From: Pinus tabuliformis
Lineage: Eukaryota > Streptophyta > Pinopsida > Pinales > Pinaceae
DNA: 64,000 nt
Assembly: GCA_031772625.1 (NCBI GenBank)
Contig: CM062804.1
Coordinates: 278,646,598 to 278,710,597, forward strand
Reading direction: 5' to 3'
Both the position numbers and the translations under genes were made by a program. How positions within the stretch are numbered: the stretch's first letter is position 1; each line of letters begins with the position of its first letter. The notes below the pieces were generated by a model. That model did not search any database. It saw only the letters and a list, made by a program, of their open reading frames with translations, and was not told the DNA's origin. Of the stretch, positions 1-11,205 are shown one piece after another.

Positions 1-470
1 GCCCAGAGTTCTGTTGAGAGGCTAGAGTCCAGTACGTCTGGCAATATCGCTTCATACATTGCGCCATAATGATCTCTGCCCAGGAGTCTACGGTCAATGC
101 TGAAATTATACGTGTTGTCTTTGATTTGCAATGTCCAAGCATTGGGTTATTTGGAAAAAAAGAAATATCTAAGATTGTTAGGGTAGGGCTCGATTGCTGT
201 AGGAATCTCTTGCAGATGCAGAAGGTGTAAACTTCGAAATACGAGGAGTGTGAAGGTCCACATAATCACAAGGCAGTAGACCATGTAAGGGGCCGCCGTC
301 ATGATGAAACGTTAGGGTGAATAATGAAAAAACGTTCAATTCTTGAATTACGGCACTGCAACTGATACCATCATTGTCCTACCGAATGTGCTTCAGATTT
401 GTTTTAGATTTACGAGTCCGAAGTACAATTGGGGCGTTTAACAATGAGTCAATAAATAAATAAATATATA
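1..470. repeat. Head module (H) of composite repeat unit A
   Basis: This stretch is nearly the same as about 55890-56370 (unit B) and about 29100-29690 (unit C). In all three places it leads into the same downstream block that ends in a LINE. Here the module is cut at a TA-rich run by the hAT transposon that starts at 481, and it resumes at 6390. No coding region is recognised on either strand. Short reading frames on the minus strand differ between copies and look accidental. The function is unknown; it is reported as a repeat because of the three copies. Confidence 0.85.
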
Positions 471-889
471 TATATATATACAGGAAAATTCTATTTTAAT
501 AATTTTTGTAAATTTATTCCACAACACATAATAAGTCATCAAATGGAGGCTGATAATCACTGTTGTTTATAATGTTTCTTGTTAGATTGAAATTGCAGAT
601 TTGCAGTCTATCATATTTATAGCTCAGATTTATGGTGGGGCCATTTAAACAATAAAATCTTTGCAAAAAACTTACAATCCATGGACTATAAATAAATTAT
701 CTAGTGAGATTATAAATAAATCTTGGACTATAAATAAATCATCTAGAGAAAATACAGAAAAGTTATGTAATAATAAACAGTTATTATACTTCATTAAAAG
801 TCAAACTTTCTGGAGAAACTACAAATTTTTTTATCAATAGGAATATTTCAATACATAGATCCTCCCTTAAACATAAACTAGAAGAATTT

Positions 890-3178
890 TCAAAGCTCAA
901 GAATCCTTCTTGACTTTGTATCTATCCATATCTCATACACTGCATGCCAATCAACATTAGATGATTCAGGTCCATTCAGAGATACTCTCATTAGAGCATC
1001 TAGTGTATCCAACCCAAGCCTCGATTTTCTAATGTCCTTGATGATGTTTTGCTTGGAAAATCCCCTTTCACAATCCACTATACTTGCAGGAATAGTGAGG
1101 ACAGCTTGCCATAATTTCATCATATTAGGATAGGTTTTGTGCCATTGTTTTGTGTTACGAAAGACTTTCCATGCTTCTTTCATAGAAAACCCCTCACAAG
1201 CCAGATTTAATGAATCAACAAAAGGGTGCAACTCTCTTTTACAAGCTTTAACATCAAATAAAGCTACAAATCCAACATCACTTGATACGGTATGTTGCAA
1301 ATGTTGAAAAAGCTTTAAAAACCAACGCTCTGAATTTTTCTCACGACTACGACGCTCTTCTGAATAATAACAAGGGCTGAACAATTTCGCTGCATTAAAA
1401 AGATGAAGGTCTGGAAATCTTTCATTCAAAGAGTCTATGAGAGTCTCTATATAACCTTCAGTGAGTTGCTGACAACTCTCTTGTGTACCTTCAATACAAG
1501 GTTTCATAGATTGTTTCCTTGCTTCATTGGATTCAATATCCATGGCTGAGATAGAGATGTATTGTAACTCATGTCTATCTACAACTTTCCCTTCATCTTT
1601 AATATCAATGTATCCATTTTCAGAATCATTTAAAAACTTTGAAAGATAAGTTGTGCCTTCTGCAAATGTCTCTTTTCTCAAAAACCATCTAGATAATGTG
1701 CTTATAGTTACTTCAAGAGCCAACCCAATAGTTGTAATGTCTACATTTTCTTCTTGAAAAGTCACATTCAACTTGTTCAATTCCCCTAGCACATCAGCAA
1801 GCATATGTAAACAAAACTGGACAGAATATATTCTTGTCTTATCATACCAAGATGCAGTTTTTTTTTCATTTTTCCACAAAGTTAAAATTGTTGGCATAAG
1901 CTTCACAAGCCTTATAATAACTTCCCCCCTGGATAACCATCTCACTGAATGTATTTGTAGAACATCAAGAACATCAATTTGCATGACTCTAAGCAAATCA
2001 TTAAGTTCACTATTTCTCTTTGGAGAGTTTTGAACCCATGAATACACTTTGTTTGCAATTTTTTCAACAAATAATAACTCAGGGAATTTCTTAGAAGCAT
2101 CTGCTGCTGCTAAAGACTCACGATGAGCCACACAATGAACTGTAATAAGGTTTGGATTGTTCTTTTTCAAAAATGAAACAAAGCCATTTTCATGTCCAAT
2201 CATTGTTGAAGCTCCATCTGTAGAAACAGCTATCAAATCTTTATATTGAAGGCCTCTAACATCTATTAATTGATTGACACTATCATATATTGTTTTTCCT
2301 TTTCCATCTACTACATCTTTGAGCTTCATAAACTGCGAGATAGGTGGCCCAAGACCCTTTGAGTCTAAATATGTTGCATAAATAACAAGGTGTTGCTCTA
2401 AGGTTCGATCAGTGCTTTCATCAACCATCAATGAGAAGAAAGGACTTTCCAACATATTTTTTATCTGAATCTGTTCAAGATGTTTTGATATGCAATATAT
2501 AAAATCATTTGCAGACTTACGATTAGTGTATGAAGAGTACTCTTGAGACTTTGGCATATTTGGAGTTTTTGCATCCATTAGAAATTTGCAAAGCTTCTCA
2601 TACTTTGATAGAGATAAATCTTCTTGACAAGTGAAATATGATATTTTCATTGTAGAAATCACTCTTTCCTTATTGGCATCTCTCATCTGTCTAATATGAT
2701 TTGGAATTAGTTTCATATTTCCCTCCAATGCATTAATCCATCTTTCCTTAGCATCTTTATGCGCCCGTGATTTTTCATGAGTAACAAGAGCATCATGTTG
2801 TAATGTGGTGCAACCATTCCCTAAACCCCATGGTCCATTCATCCTATACTTCTCACAATAGTTACACTTCATAGTTATTTTATCATCAAACCTCACATAA
2901 TTCAACCAAACAAACTTATTTAACCATTCCATGCGAAATTGTCTTTTTGTTTGCACTTTCATTTCTGAATTATCACCAACCTCTTCTTCAACTTCATTTG
3001 TTTCTTCATCTACATCATGTTCAGAAGAACTTCCAAAAATTTCATGTAATTGTTGTTCCACATGAGCATTATGGGTTTCTTCAAGTGTTTCTGAATTCTG
3101 TTGAGTCTTAGAAGTTTTCCCTTTTGTCCATCCATACATTTCCCCAATTGTAACTTGTATCTTTCTCTTTTGAGACAT
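890..3178 (-). CDS. hAT-family transposase, ZMYM/TTF zinc-finger type, apparently intact
   Basis: An uninterrupted 762-codon frame starts at the Met of MSQKRK. The frame stays open 64 codons further upstream, but that part is hydrophobic, AT-rich and probably intronic. It has a basic, acid-rich N-terminus and a TTF-type zinc finger at about residues 105-140 (Cys105, Cys108, His134, His140). A DUF4371/RNase H-like catalytic core follows, with Asp253 in VDEST and Asp321 in TDGAS. The C-terminal hAT dimerisation region is at about 690-745 and includes CERGFS (about 703-708), whose Glu is the third catalytic acid. The family excises and reinserts hAT elements by cut-and-paste and works in the nucleus. 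All three catalytic acids are present and there is no stop, so recent activity or selection is possible. A domesticated gene is less likely because it sits inside an insertion with flanking duplications. Confidence 0.88.
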   Translation of the reverse strand: MSQKRKIQVTIGEMYGWTKGKTSKTQQNSETLEETHNAHVEQQLHEIFGSSSEHDVDEETNEVEEEVGDNSEMKVQTKRQFRMEWLNKFVWLNYVRFDDKITMKCNYCEKYRMNGPWGLGNGCTTLQHDALVTHEKSRAHKDAKERWINALEGNMKLIPNHIRQMRDANKERVISTMKISYFTCQEDLSLSKYEKLCKFLMDAKTPNMPKSQEYSSYTNRKSANDFIYCISKHLEQIQIKNMLESPFFSLMVDESTDRTLEQHLVIYATYLDSKGLGPPISQFMKLKDVVDGKGKTIYDSVNQLIDVRGLQYKDLIAVSTDGASTMIGHENGFVSFLKKNNPNLITVHCVAHRESLAAADASKKFPELLFVEKIANKVYSWVQNSPKRNSELNDLLRVMQIDVLDVLQIHSVRWLSRGEVIIRLVKLMPTILTLWKNEKKTASWYDKTRIYSVQFCLHMLADVLGELNKLNVTFQEENVDITTIGLALEVTISTLSRWFLRKETFAEGTTYLSKFLNDSENGYIDIKDEGKVVDRHELQYISISAMDIESNEARKQSMKPCIEGTQESCQQLTEGYIETLIDSLNERFPDLHLFNAAKLFSPCYYSEERRSREKNSERWFLKLFQHLQHTVSSDVGFVALFDVKACKRELHPFVDSLNLACEGFSMKEAWKVFRNTKQWHKTYPNMMKLWQAVLTIPASIVDCERGFSKQNIIKDIRKSRLGLDTLDALMRVSLNGPESSNVDWHAVYEIWIDTKSRRILEL

Positions 3179-3595
3179 TTGTAGGTTTGTGACCACCTGT
3201 ATAAAATATATATATATAATAAAATTCATTAAATCAAAAATGAATATAACAATGGACAACATTGTAGAATAAATAAGCAGAACATAAATATATCTGAAAA
3301 TAAACTTCAGCCTACTAAAATTTGCATCCCAAATATGCAACACACCAAACAGAGACTCCAACACTATCAATTTATATATTAAACAGCATAAAATTTATAT
3401 ATTAAATAGAATAAAATTTATATATTAAACCGTATAAAGTTTAAACAGTAATTTAAAAAAATTCAGAAAGATCTTAGGGGGTAATGAATCTCAACTTACT
3501 TAAGAAACCTCTTCCCCCTATTATAGTTTAAAAAATCAAATCTGAGGGCCCATGCCCTGCAACCACCTAATAAACAAAAGAAATCACGCGGTAGG

Positions 3596-3787
3596 TGTTT
3601 GATCTCCGTGTTCTGTGTGATAGGACAAGATTCTAACATTGATACTTGAATATATCTCTATATCGCATACCGTCTCTCATTCCAAGAACCCTGTTTGATC
3701 TCCGTGTTCTGTGTGATAGGACAAGATTCTAACATTGATACTTGAATATATCTCTATATCGCATACCGTCTCTCATTCCAAGAACCC
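3596..3787. repeat. Two-copy tandem repeat, 96-bp unit
   Basis: Two almost identical 96-bp units (3596-3691 and 3692-3787) sit head to tail inside the predicted transposase intron. Each begins TGTTTGATCTCCGTGTTCTG. They look like a recent slippage or unequal-exchange duplication. No function is evident. Confidence 0.9.
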
Positions 3788-5107
3788 TCTAATAGGGTTT
3801 AACTGTATGCCTTACTTCAGTGTGGCATAATCATGGTTTTGGAAAATTCTAATTGCTTCTGGTTTTCCATCTCATGGATGAATGCATGCCAACCGAGGTC
3901 AGTTGCTTCCTTGCCTGGGATAATGCATTTTAGTTTAATTCCATTATAAATTCTAGAATATTTCAAAAAACACTAATGCATATAAGTTAATTAAATAGTT
4001 TCTTTTTTCTAATAACATTCTTATACACCAAAAAAATCTATATAAATTTATATATCAGTTTCAATGCATATTTATGAGTATTAAATCACATCATATTTAT
4101 TGGAATGGGTGGTTTAATTAATAGATAAAATGGTTTTTTTCTAAATATTTTTTTTAATTTTGTTCAAATCTTAAAGATATTTTTTAAAATTATAAGTGGC
4201 ATTTTTTTAATTTTTTTTTTAATTTTGTCTATAATTTGGAAGAGATTTTTAAAAATTATAAGTTCAAGTTGTTTAAGCAGCAGAGTTAGAGTGTTTCACT
4301 AGTTTTTTAGAACACTGAATCCATTTATGCATAGAAAAATGCATTTTAAACAATAAAAAGTAACAATTCTACTTAAAATTATATTACCCAAAAACACCAT
4401 TGCAACGATGACTTAAAATTCATCATTTTATTAATATCCTTTATATTTATATTTTCAAAATATTCTAAAATCTATAATAATATTAAAAAAAACCTGGAAT
4501 GTTTTAAGATTTACCATCCAATTAAAAAAAAAATAACTGATAAAAAATCACAATTTTTTTTTCTCTCCATTTTAATTAAATTATATTTATAATTCCATAG
4601 AGTTAGAGAATTTTTCATGGCAGAACTCTCTTTAAGATGTTTGGTCCTCTACCAAGCACACAAAAATTTAAAAATTGAGTGAATCCGTTGAAACTTACCA
4701 CAAAGTTCTAACTGAGTAATTCGATTTCGACTAAAATTTCATGTGCTTAGAAAAAGTTTCACCTCAAAGTCCTAATTGATTAATTCAATTTGGACTAAAG
4801 TTTCAGTACGCTGAATTTTTCTTTTCATGGTGGGACTCTGTTGGAATGTTCAGCCCTATTTTCAAAAGCAATCAAAATTTTAGAGTTTTAACATTAAAAG
4901 TTATTTTTATTTTGAAATATTTTTAAAATGTGATATAAAGCAGCCCAATCAAACAACTAATTTGATTATTATCATTAAAATTCCAAAAATAATTAAAATC
5001 AAATGAAATTCAAATTCCAAAAATATTCCGAAATCAAATCAAAACAAAACAAGAGTGAAAACTTTAATTAAGTTCATTGAAACTTCCCGGATGATGTTTA
5101 AAACCTA

Positions 5108-5243
5108 ACTTACTAAGAATTAGACGAAACCCATCTGATCCAAAATAAGAAGTTTGAATGATCCTTTCACCAAAAACTTACTAAGAATTAGACGAAACCC
5201 ATCTGATCCAAAATAAGAAGTTTGAATGATCCTTTCACCAAAA
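5108..5243. repeat. Two-copy tandem repeat, 68-bp unit
   Basis: Units 5108-5175 and 5176-5243 are essentially identical and begin ACTTACTAAGAATTAG. They lie within the hAT element. Further left, about 4690-4815 holds an older imperfect duplication of roughly 65 bp. Confidence 0.9.
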
Positions 5244-6150
5244 TGTCGTAGGCCTGTTTAACACACCAATATAGTGCACGAAAAATTTATTTCACAGCGC
5301 AGTACTCACTGTTGGAGCGCTTTCAGGAAGCACTGAACAAAACAATTTGACAGCGTACTACTCATGGGGTCCGTGGGGAAACTGAACAGTGCTCTCTGGT
5401 TAAAAAATGACGATATTACCGATACGCGAGAAAATTGATACACAGTCTATCAGAGAATAAGATGAAATGCGGACTCTCCAACATTAAAGAAGTATTTAGA
5501 ACTGGTAGAAATAAATCTTAACCTCAAAATCTATTAGGCGTGAAGTGGATATATGAACTTTGTCAAGGGATCTTATGAACTTTTCTAAATACAACTAAAA
5601 GCACTACAAATACATTAATTCAAATTCTTGTTATTAAAAGAATATGACCCTGGATATATCCTTTTCACTATTTGAAAAACAAAGGAGTCCGGACATTACT
5701 TTCAGACCATAACTGTCGTTACAAACTTACATGTGATATTGTGAAAAAAGAAAAAATCGCTTTCTGTACTTACCCTGTTTGCTGGTTCTTTGTTTATACC
5801 CTGACATCCATGATCCACGTCTGAACTCCAGTGAACCCTCCGACTCCCGAGATTAGAACCTGAGCTTCACCAGACCCTGGAGGAATAGGCACTGCACAGC
5901 TTGGAAGAATACGCACTGCAGTCTGCGGCAGCGGCACTAGTGACTAGCAGTGGCAGATTGCAATTTGCAAAATTGCAAGTCTCGTTTTAATTTTGAGCGG
6001 CAGCGCCGGGCAGATGGTAGCTGGATTATTCAATGGTAAGTACCCTTAGTACGCAGTGGGATGGTGATGCAGTTAAAGCGTTTTATTTTACACTGTGTGC
6101 AGCTGCCAGCGTAAAGCATTGTGTACCACGGCTACTGCAGCACTGCTGGT

Positions 6151-6367
6151 CCGGTGGTGACGTGGTCCAGACCCATACTCCCGGTGGTGACGTAGTCCAG
6201 ACCCATACTCCCGGTTACAGATATTATAAATATTTACGTTTTCTTTATGAAAGTGGACGTCAAAATGACGGATTGGAAAAGTATATCGCACGTCAGGTTT
6301 GACGTGGAAGATTTTTTTGCTGCCGTCAAATACGTCCTAAAATCAAAAATACGTCCCACAGGACGTC
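6151..6367. promoter_or_regulatory. hAT right-end subterminal repeats, possible transposase-binding region and promoter side
   Basis: A 30-bp unit containing GGTGGTGACGT is present twice in tandem (6151-6180, 6181-6210). It is followed by a cluster of ACGTC/GACGT motifs near 6256, 6290, 6301, 6323 (as CCGTC), 6332, 6351 and 6362, within 130 bp of the element end. Clustered subterminal motifs are the known binding sites of hAT transposases such as Ac. The opposite end of the element does not show the same cluster. This is also the 5' side of the transposase gene, so the motifs may serve transcription as well. Function is inferred. Confidence 0.45.
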
Positions 6368-6389
6368 AAATTCCAGGCCTGTATATATA

Positions 6390-6830
6390 TATATATATAT
6401 CCAAATTAGGGTTTTAGAAATGGATGGCAGCCCTTTCATCCAAACATGTGGAGGGCTGCTCAAATTGAAATTGGAGAATCGAATAAGTGAAGAAGCTATG
6501 TACTTTATTTATTTTATATGGTTAAACATGTGGAGGACTGCTCAAGTTGAAATTGGAGAATCGAATAAGTGAAGAAGCTATGTACTTTATTTATTTTATA
6601 TGGTTAAACTTATTGTGTGAGGGACTATATTGTGTGAGGGACTAAGTTGCAATACAGCATTTATTAGAATAATAATTTTTTTATTTATTTAAAATAAGGA
6701 TTAAAATATTTTATTACGAATAAATTTATTTAAATTTTATTTGCCAATTTATATTAGCAACATTTTGAACATTTTTGATCTTTTTTCGGGATTGTTATGG
6801 GTTTCTACACTGTAAAGATCTTATATTAAG
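6390..6830. repeat. H-to-LINE linker of unit A with an 82-bp tandem duplication
   Basis: This block matches about 56370-56690 in unit B and 29710-30030 in unit C. Only copy A carries an 82-bp tandem duplication (6445-6526 and 6527-6608, units beginning CATGTGGAGG). No gene is recognised. Confidence 0.8.
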
Positions 6831-8660
6831 TTGGATTCACGAGTGATATTGTTAATATTTCTTTAGTTGAAACTGAAGCATGATGAATATAGGGTCCTCA
6901 AATAGATGGATTCACTCTTTGGTCAACTTAGAACATGAAATCATCTAGTATAGGTTTTGGTGGTATAGCTTGTTATATCAAAAATAATATTTCTTCTCAC
7001 ATTCAGCTTCATAAGATTGACTCCCTCAATCAATACATTTGGATCGAAATTTCTGACACTAACACCCATAGGAATTTTCCTACTAACACCAATATAAATT
7101 TTCTTGCAATTTGTTATTTTTCTCCTATCAACTCTACCTCTAAAAGAAAAACAACTTGGATAAGAATTGCCCCTTCAATACCTCAGAACATAATATCCAT
7201 AGTCTAGGGAATGAAGTAATGTCCTTTTATTTGGAGATTCCAATCCTAGAACAACTACTAATCAAGTTATACTCCTAAGTTCTAACTCTACCCCTAACTC
7301 CTTATAGCTAGATGAGGATTATGACTTAGCTAATAGATTCAAAAGAAATTATAAAGAGGTAACTCAAAAACTATTTGCTATTAATCTTATCAAGCTTTGT
7401 AGTTCCAAAGACTTAATAAGTAGTCTACCTTTGGCCATATGACTTGTATTGATGGGAATGAAAATAGTTTTGTGGATTACGCTATATCAGTTACCCATGT
7501 TCTCAACCATATTGTAATTTTTGACCTCGTAAATGACCATGAGCCTGACTTTAACCATAGACTCCTATGCTTAATGCTAAATCTTTTTGTGCACACCAAC
7601 CACATGCAAAACAATTGTGAGAGAAAGGCACATTCATTTCAACAAAACTAAAATGGATCAGATTTTCAAGGATTTGAAGAGGGATTTAGGTTTCTTAATG
7701 TATAGTGATAACATTGATCACGTATACCACAATTTTTCTACAACCCTTTCCACTATTGTTAAAAAATTCTCCCTTAATGTATAATGGTAACATTGATCAC
7801 ATATACAACAGTTTTATTACAACCTTTCCACTACCATTAATAGATTTTCTACCAAGGCGTAGTATAAAAAGAATAATAGATCTTCCAACTCTTGTTATGA
7901 TAATGATTGTAAAATTTGCAGAAAAGTGATTTGGTATGCTCCTAATGAAACTATAAAGATTGAAGAAATTAAGTGTGTACAAATCTCTTATGAAAGGAAG
8001 AAAAGGTCCTATATAAATAAGAGGCTAAGAGCGTCTTCTTCATCTTTAGTTGAGCCTAGAATTTTTTAGAGGAATATACATAATCACAAAATAAAATAAA
8101 ATAATTCAATCCCCTTAAAGAACTGGGATATCTATCTTAATAATCTTTAGACTCCTCAAAAACCTAGAAAACACCCTAAGCAATCGTATAGAGGAAGATA
8201 TATTTTATTTGGAAGGCATGGATTTAAGGATTAAGAATCTCATTAACGGCAAAACTAGGGATATCGAAGGCTACGAAGATGAAATTCTCAAAATTGGAAG
8301 CTCTATTGTCATCCATCACCTTCACAAACTTCTCAATTCTACAATGAAACACGACTACCATAAGCCTTTGCCTTCTACCTAAAATCTTGTTGTGTCTATA
8401 TTTAAAAGTGGAAATAAAAATGTCCCCTCTAACTATATGACCATTATGATTAGCCACATATACCTAAATTATATGGACAAATTTTGGAAAAGAAGATTAG
8501 CCTATGGCTTGAAAGCCATGAAAGAGCCAAAATACAAGTTAACTTTAGGAGATATCACTCAACTATTGATCATCTTGTTACTCTTAGGATCATTGCTGAG
8601 CTATGTTGCAATAATAAAATTGATCTCTTATGTTGTTTTGTTGACTTTATAAAATATTAG
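6831..8660 (+). pseudogene. Decayed non-LTR retrotransposon (LINE), copy A
   Basis: Translations in shifting frames give pieces of a LINE ORF2. The apurinic endonuclease region (6935-7207, ending CYFSPINSTS) comes first, then a linker with SVYKSLMKRKKRSY-like text at about 7970-8030. An RT N-terminal part follows with IFKSGNKNVPSNY at about 8400-8440. In another frame, STIDHLVTLR then FVDF occur at about 8555-8650, the fingers of the reverse transcriptase just before the first catalytic Asp. At least several frameshifts and stops make it non-coding. It ends soon after FVDF, so the YADD core is absent. Copies B and C share the same truncation point; the longer copy at 38.1-41.1 kb continues through RT. 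Confidence 0.75.
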
Positions 8661-8958
8661 ATAAAAAGAAAAAAAATTGAATAAGAAAAACAAAATAAAG
8701 TTGAAGCCAAACAAAAAGAAAAATTATAGAGTATATGAAGTTCCGAGCAAAAGAAAAAAACAATTATACATAATAAAGCTAAAGGCAACCTACACTAGCA
8801 TCTAAAAGCAAAACATGTTTTTGAATTGATCCAAGTCTTTTAATCCTAGCTAAGGGTTGGATTAGCCAACAATTGTCTTCATAATTAAGAAAGTGTTAAA
8901 GTGTATTAACTACTTCCCGTTGGTTGATAGTTTTTAGTAGATTCTTTTATTAAGAAAA
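8661..8958. repeat. Unit A flank between LINE and J', left part
   Basis: This AT-rich sequence matches about 31900-32210 and 58530-58830. It also has weaker similarity to 16150-16400, which shows that an older duplication gave rise to the J' and J blocks inside each unit. It is interrupted by the copia-1 element at the GAAAA target site and resumes at 14813. No gene is seen. Confidence 0.7.
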
Positions 8959-9333
8959 TGTTGAGATTTTCTGTTTGGGATGAAATAGGCAAAAATCTCT
9001 GAAGGTGACAACAATAGGAACTCAGTTCCTAGATTAGTTCCAGGTTGTTGGGAGGGAGTTAATGCCTCCTATATTTGATGTGAGTGAGTTAATGAAGCTG
9101 TTAGATTCTCTATGCTATATAACAGGCAACCATTCGGATGGTTTGCTGAGAGTGTGAGAGTTTTGTGAGGATTTCTTGATGTAATCTCCAATTTGATTAA
9201 TAAATTCCTGATGCCTATGTTTGGTGGACGTAGCCCAGATTGGTTGGGTGAACCACGTTAAAAACTGTGTTCATGTGCTTGATTTATTCTGTTGTGTGTT
9301 TTAATTGATTTATTGTGCCTCTGAATTCCAACA
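8959..9333 (+). repeat. copia-1 5' LTR
   Basis: The LTR is 375 bp, begins TGTTGAGATTTTCTG and ends GAATTCCAACA, so the termini are canonical TG...CA. It contains a TATA-like CTATATAACAGG at about 9113-9124, the likely start region of the element transcript. Confidence 0.95.
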
Positions 9334-9335
9334 AT

Positions 9336-9347
9336 TGGTATCAGAGC
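9336..9347 (+). other. copia-1 primer-binding site (initiator tRNA-Met)
   Basis: TGGTATCAGAGC lies two bases after the 5' LTR. It is the usual complement of the 3' end of plant initiator tRNA-Met used by Ty1/copia elements to prime minus-strand synthesis. Confidence 0.9.
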
Positions 9348-10376
9348 ATGTTGGAGGTGGAGCGCAGCTGAGCGCTGGTCGTGCTGATAACTGTTGGTGC
9401 GTGGAAAGCGTAGCAAGGGAGCAAATCTTTGCTGTTGGGAGCGCGGAGTTGTTTGCTGTAGCTGATCAAAACCTGCGTGGATCTGTTATACAAAACGGCG
9501 TGGAAACTGCGTGGAGCGCTGGAGCAGAAACGTATTACCTGATTGCTGGAGCCGTCCATTGCCCTGCGCGCTGGTAAAACTGTTTTTGTTTGCTGTGAGT
9601 TTACAGCATGGGTATGTTGTTTAAAACAGCGTGAATTATATTTCCAACAGCGTATATATATATTGGAACCAGCGTGAATTATATGGATTGGTAGGAATCT
9701 GTAGTTACAGTGGAATTAATATGTGGTGGAAAAATAATTCATTACATAGTCGGGGAAATGTTAATTAATAACAGAGTAACGCATGCCACAATATTCCAGA
9801 CTATAGGTTAAAAGGTTTGCAGAACAATTCATTATCTTTGCAAAATTGCAGAACAATTCATTACTAGTGTCCACGTTCACATAAAGCAACATTACTCTTT
9901 AATGGAGCAATGGTATATCGTGCATAGTGGAAGCATTTACATGGAGCGACGTTACTTTATGTATGGAGCGTTTATTGTCATGCATATGTGATGGAGCATT
10001 GTAATTGACATTAGCAGAGATCGATATGGCACATATTTCATTTGCAGCATCTACATTTAAATCATTTGGCTACAACATCAACGTTATACTTAATTTTATA
10101 TTATTGTAGCCACATCATTGATATGTTATGTAAAAATTATTGCTGAGTTGATACCTTACAAAACGCAGTGCCAGAATGTTTATGCGCTACAAATAAAGTG
10201 CAAACAAGAAACTTTTTTGTGTGAAGTGCCAAAGGGCAGTTTTTTTTTTAAAGGCAAAAGTACAGAGGCATAGGCAGTTTTTTTTTTCTGTTGTGTAAAA
10301 ACAAAGGCATTGGCAATTTTTTTTTTTTATTGCTGGTTGGATATTGGAGATTATTGTGTTTTTTTGTTGATACAAG
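9348..10376 (+). other. copia-1 untranslated leader
   Basis: About 1 kb lies between the primer-binding site and the gag start. It has no long conserved frame. A short GC-rich frame near 9305-9577 overlaps the LTR and looks accidental. The end of the leader holds several poly-T runs (10238-10330). Confidence 0.7.
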
Positions 10377-11138
10377 ATGGCCAAAACTCAAAGTGCCCGT
10401 TTTGAAATTGAAAAGTTTAATGGCAAGAATAATTTTGAGATCTGGAAGGTAAAGATACACGATCTGCTGATTCAACAAGGTGTGGCGAAAGCACTGTTGG
10501 GGAAAAACAAAAGACCTCCTTCCATGACGGAGGATGAATGGGATGAGATGGACGATAGAGCTCTGAGCGCAATTCGGTTATGTCTGGCGGACGATGTTCT
10601 GTTCAACATTGTGTCAGAGAAAACCGCCGCAGGCTTGTGGTCGAAGCTTGAGAAGCTCTATATAACGAAATCCTTGACAAATCAGATTCTCCTGAAACGG
10701 CAACTTTACGGTTTGCAGATGAAATAAGGTACCTCAATTGCTGATCACCTGAATGTTTTTAATACCTTATTGGTGCAATTAGATAGTCTAGATGTGAAAT
10801 TTGATTCAGAGGATAAGGCAATAACTCTATTATGTTCTTTGCCTGAATCCTGGGATCACTTTGTTACTTCCATAAGCTTTAGTACATTAGAAATTCTTGA
10901 GTTTGACGATGTTGTTGGAGCCTTGTTGGCTGAGGAGACGAGGAAGAGGTCGAATGCAGACACCTCTACATCTGAGGTAATGATGGCCAGAGGTCGCTCA
11001 CGAGAGAGACACTTCGGGGGAAAGCATAGTGACTCTCGTTCAAAATCCAAAGGAAAGAAGCCAAAGGTGAAGTGCTGGCATTGTGGCAAGGTTGGACATC
11101 TGAAAAAAGGATTGCTGGAAGCGAAAGCAGGCTGCTAA
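10377..11138 (+). pseudogene. copia-1 gag (UBN2/retrotran_gag type), one stop and one frameshift
   Basis: The frame starts MAKTQSARFEIEKFNG, a typical Tork-clade gag opening. It reads to a TAA at 10725-10727 (from the context KLYG..QMK|*|GTS, probably a former GAA). The same frame continues from 10728, so this is a simple nonsense change. Gag then runs to a zinc knuckle CWHCGKVGHLKK at about 11074-11109. There a run of six A has one base too many and throws the frame into a stop at 11138. Reading one base later restores the knuckle's last Cys and joins smoothly to pol. Gag forms the virus-like particle that packages the element RNA. Confidence 0.88.
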
Positions 11139-11205
11139 AGAAGGCTCTTCGATAGAAAAGAAGGAAGCCAACACCACAGATACAGGTTCAGTATCTGGTT
11201 CAGGT

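Larger units (their letters stand above)
3197..5773 (-). other. Predicted 5' intron of the hAT transposase gene
   Basis: On the minus strand a strong donor (GG|GTAAGT, GTAAGT at plus 5768-5773) faces an acceptor (ATACAG| at plus 3197-3200) 18 bases before the transposase ATG. This would give a 2.6-kb intron and a GC-richer first exon ending at 5774 that carries only a short upstream frame. The interval is otherwise AT-rich, holds two tandem duplications and has no recognisable gene. This is a splice-site inference; no transcript evidence is available. Confidence 0.4.
481..6381 (-). mobile_element. Autonomous-size hAT transposon inserted in unit A
   Basis: A 5.9-kb insertion is present in unit A and absent at the matching place in units B and C, where the flanks run straight through. 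It begins CAGGAAAATTC and ends GGAATT...CCAGGCCTG, so the outer CAGG/CCTG bases are inverted. It is flanked by TATATATA (473-480 and 6382-6389). That fits an 8-bp hAT target duplication, but the site is a TA microsatellite, so the exact edges could slide. It carries a long transposase gene on the minus strand (890-3178). The remaining 3.2 kb on the right is the predicted 5' intron, leader and promoter side of that gene. The terminal inverted repeat is very short or eroded. Confidence 0.8.

Noticed and set aside
3179-3370. N-terminal 64-codon extension of the hAT transposase frame
   Set aside because: Hydrophobic AT-driven text with no family similarity, lying upstream of a good splice acceptor (3197). 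MSQKRK at 3178 is the more natural start.
9305-9577. GC-rich 90-codon frame at the copia-1 LTR border
   Set aside because: It spans the LTR end and primer site, so it is leader sequence, not a gene.
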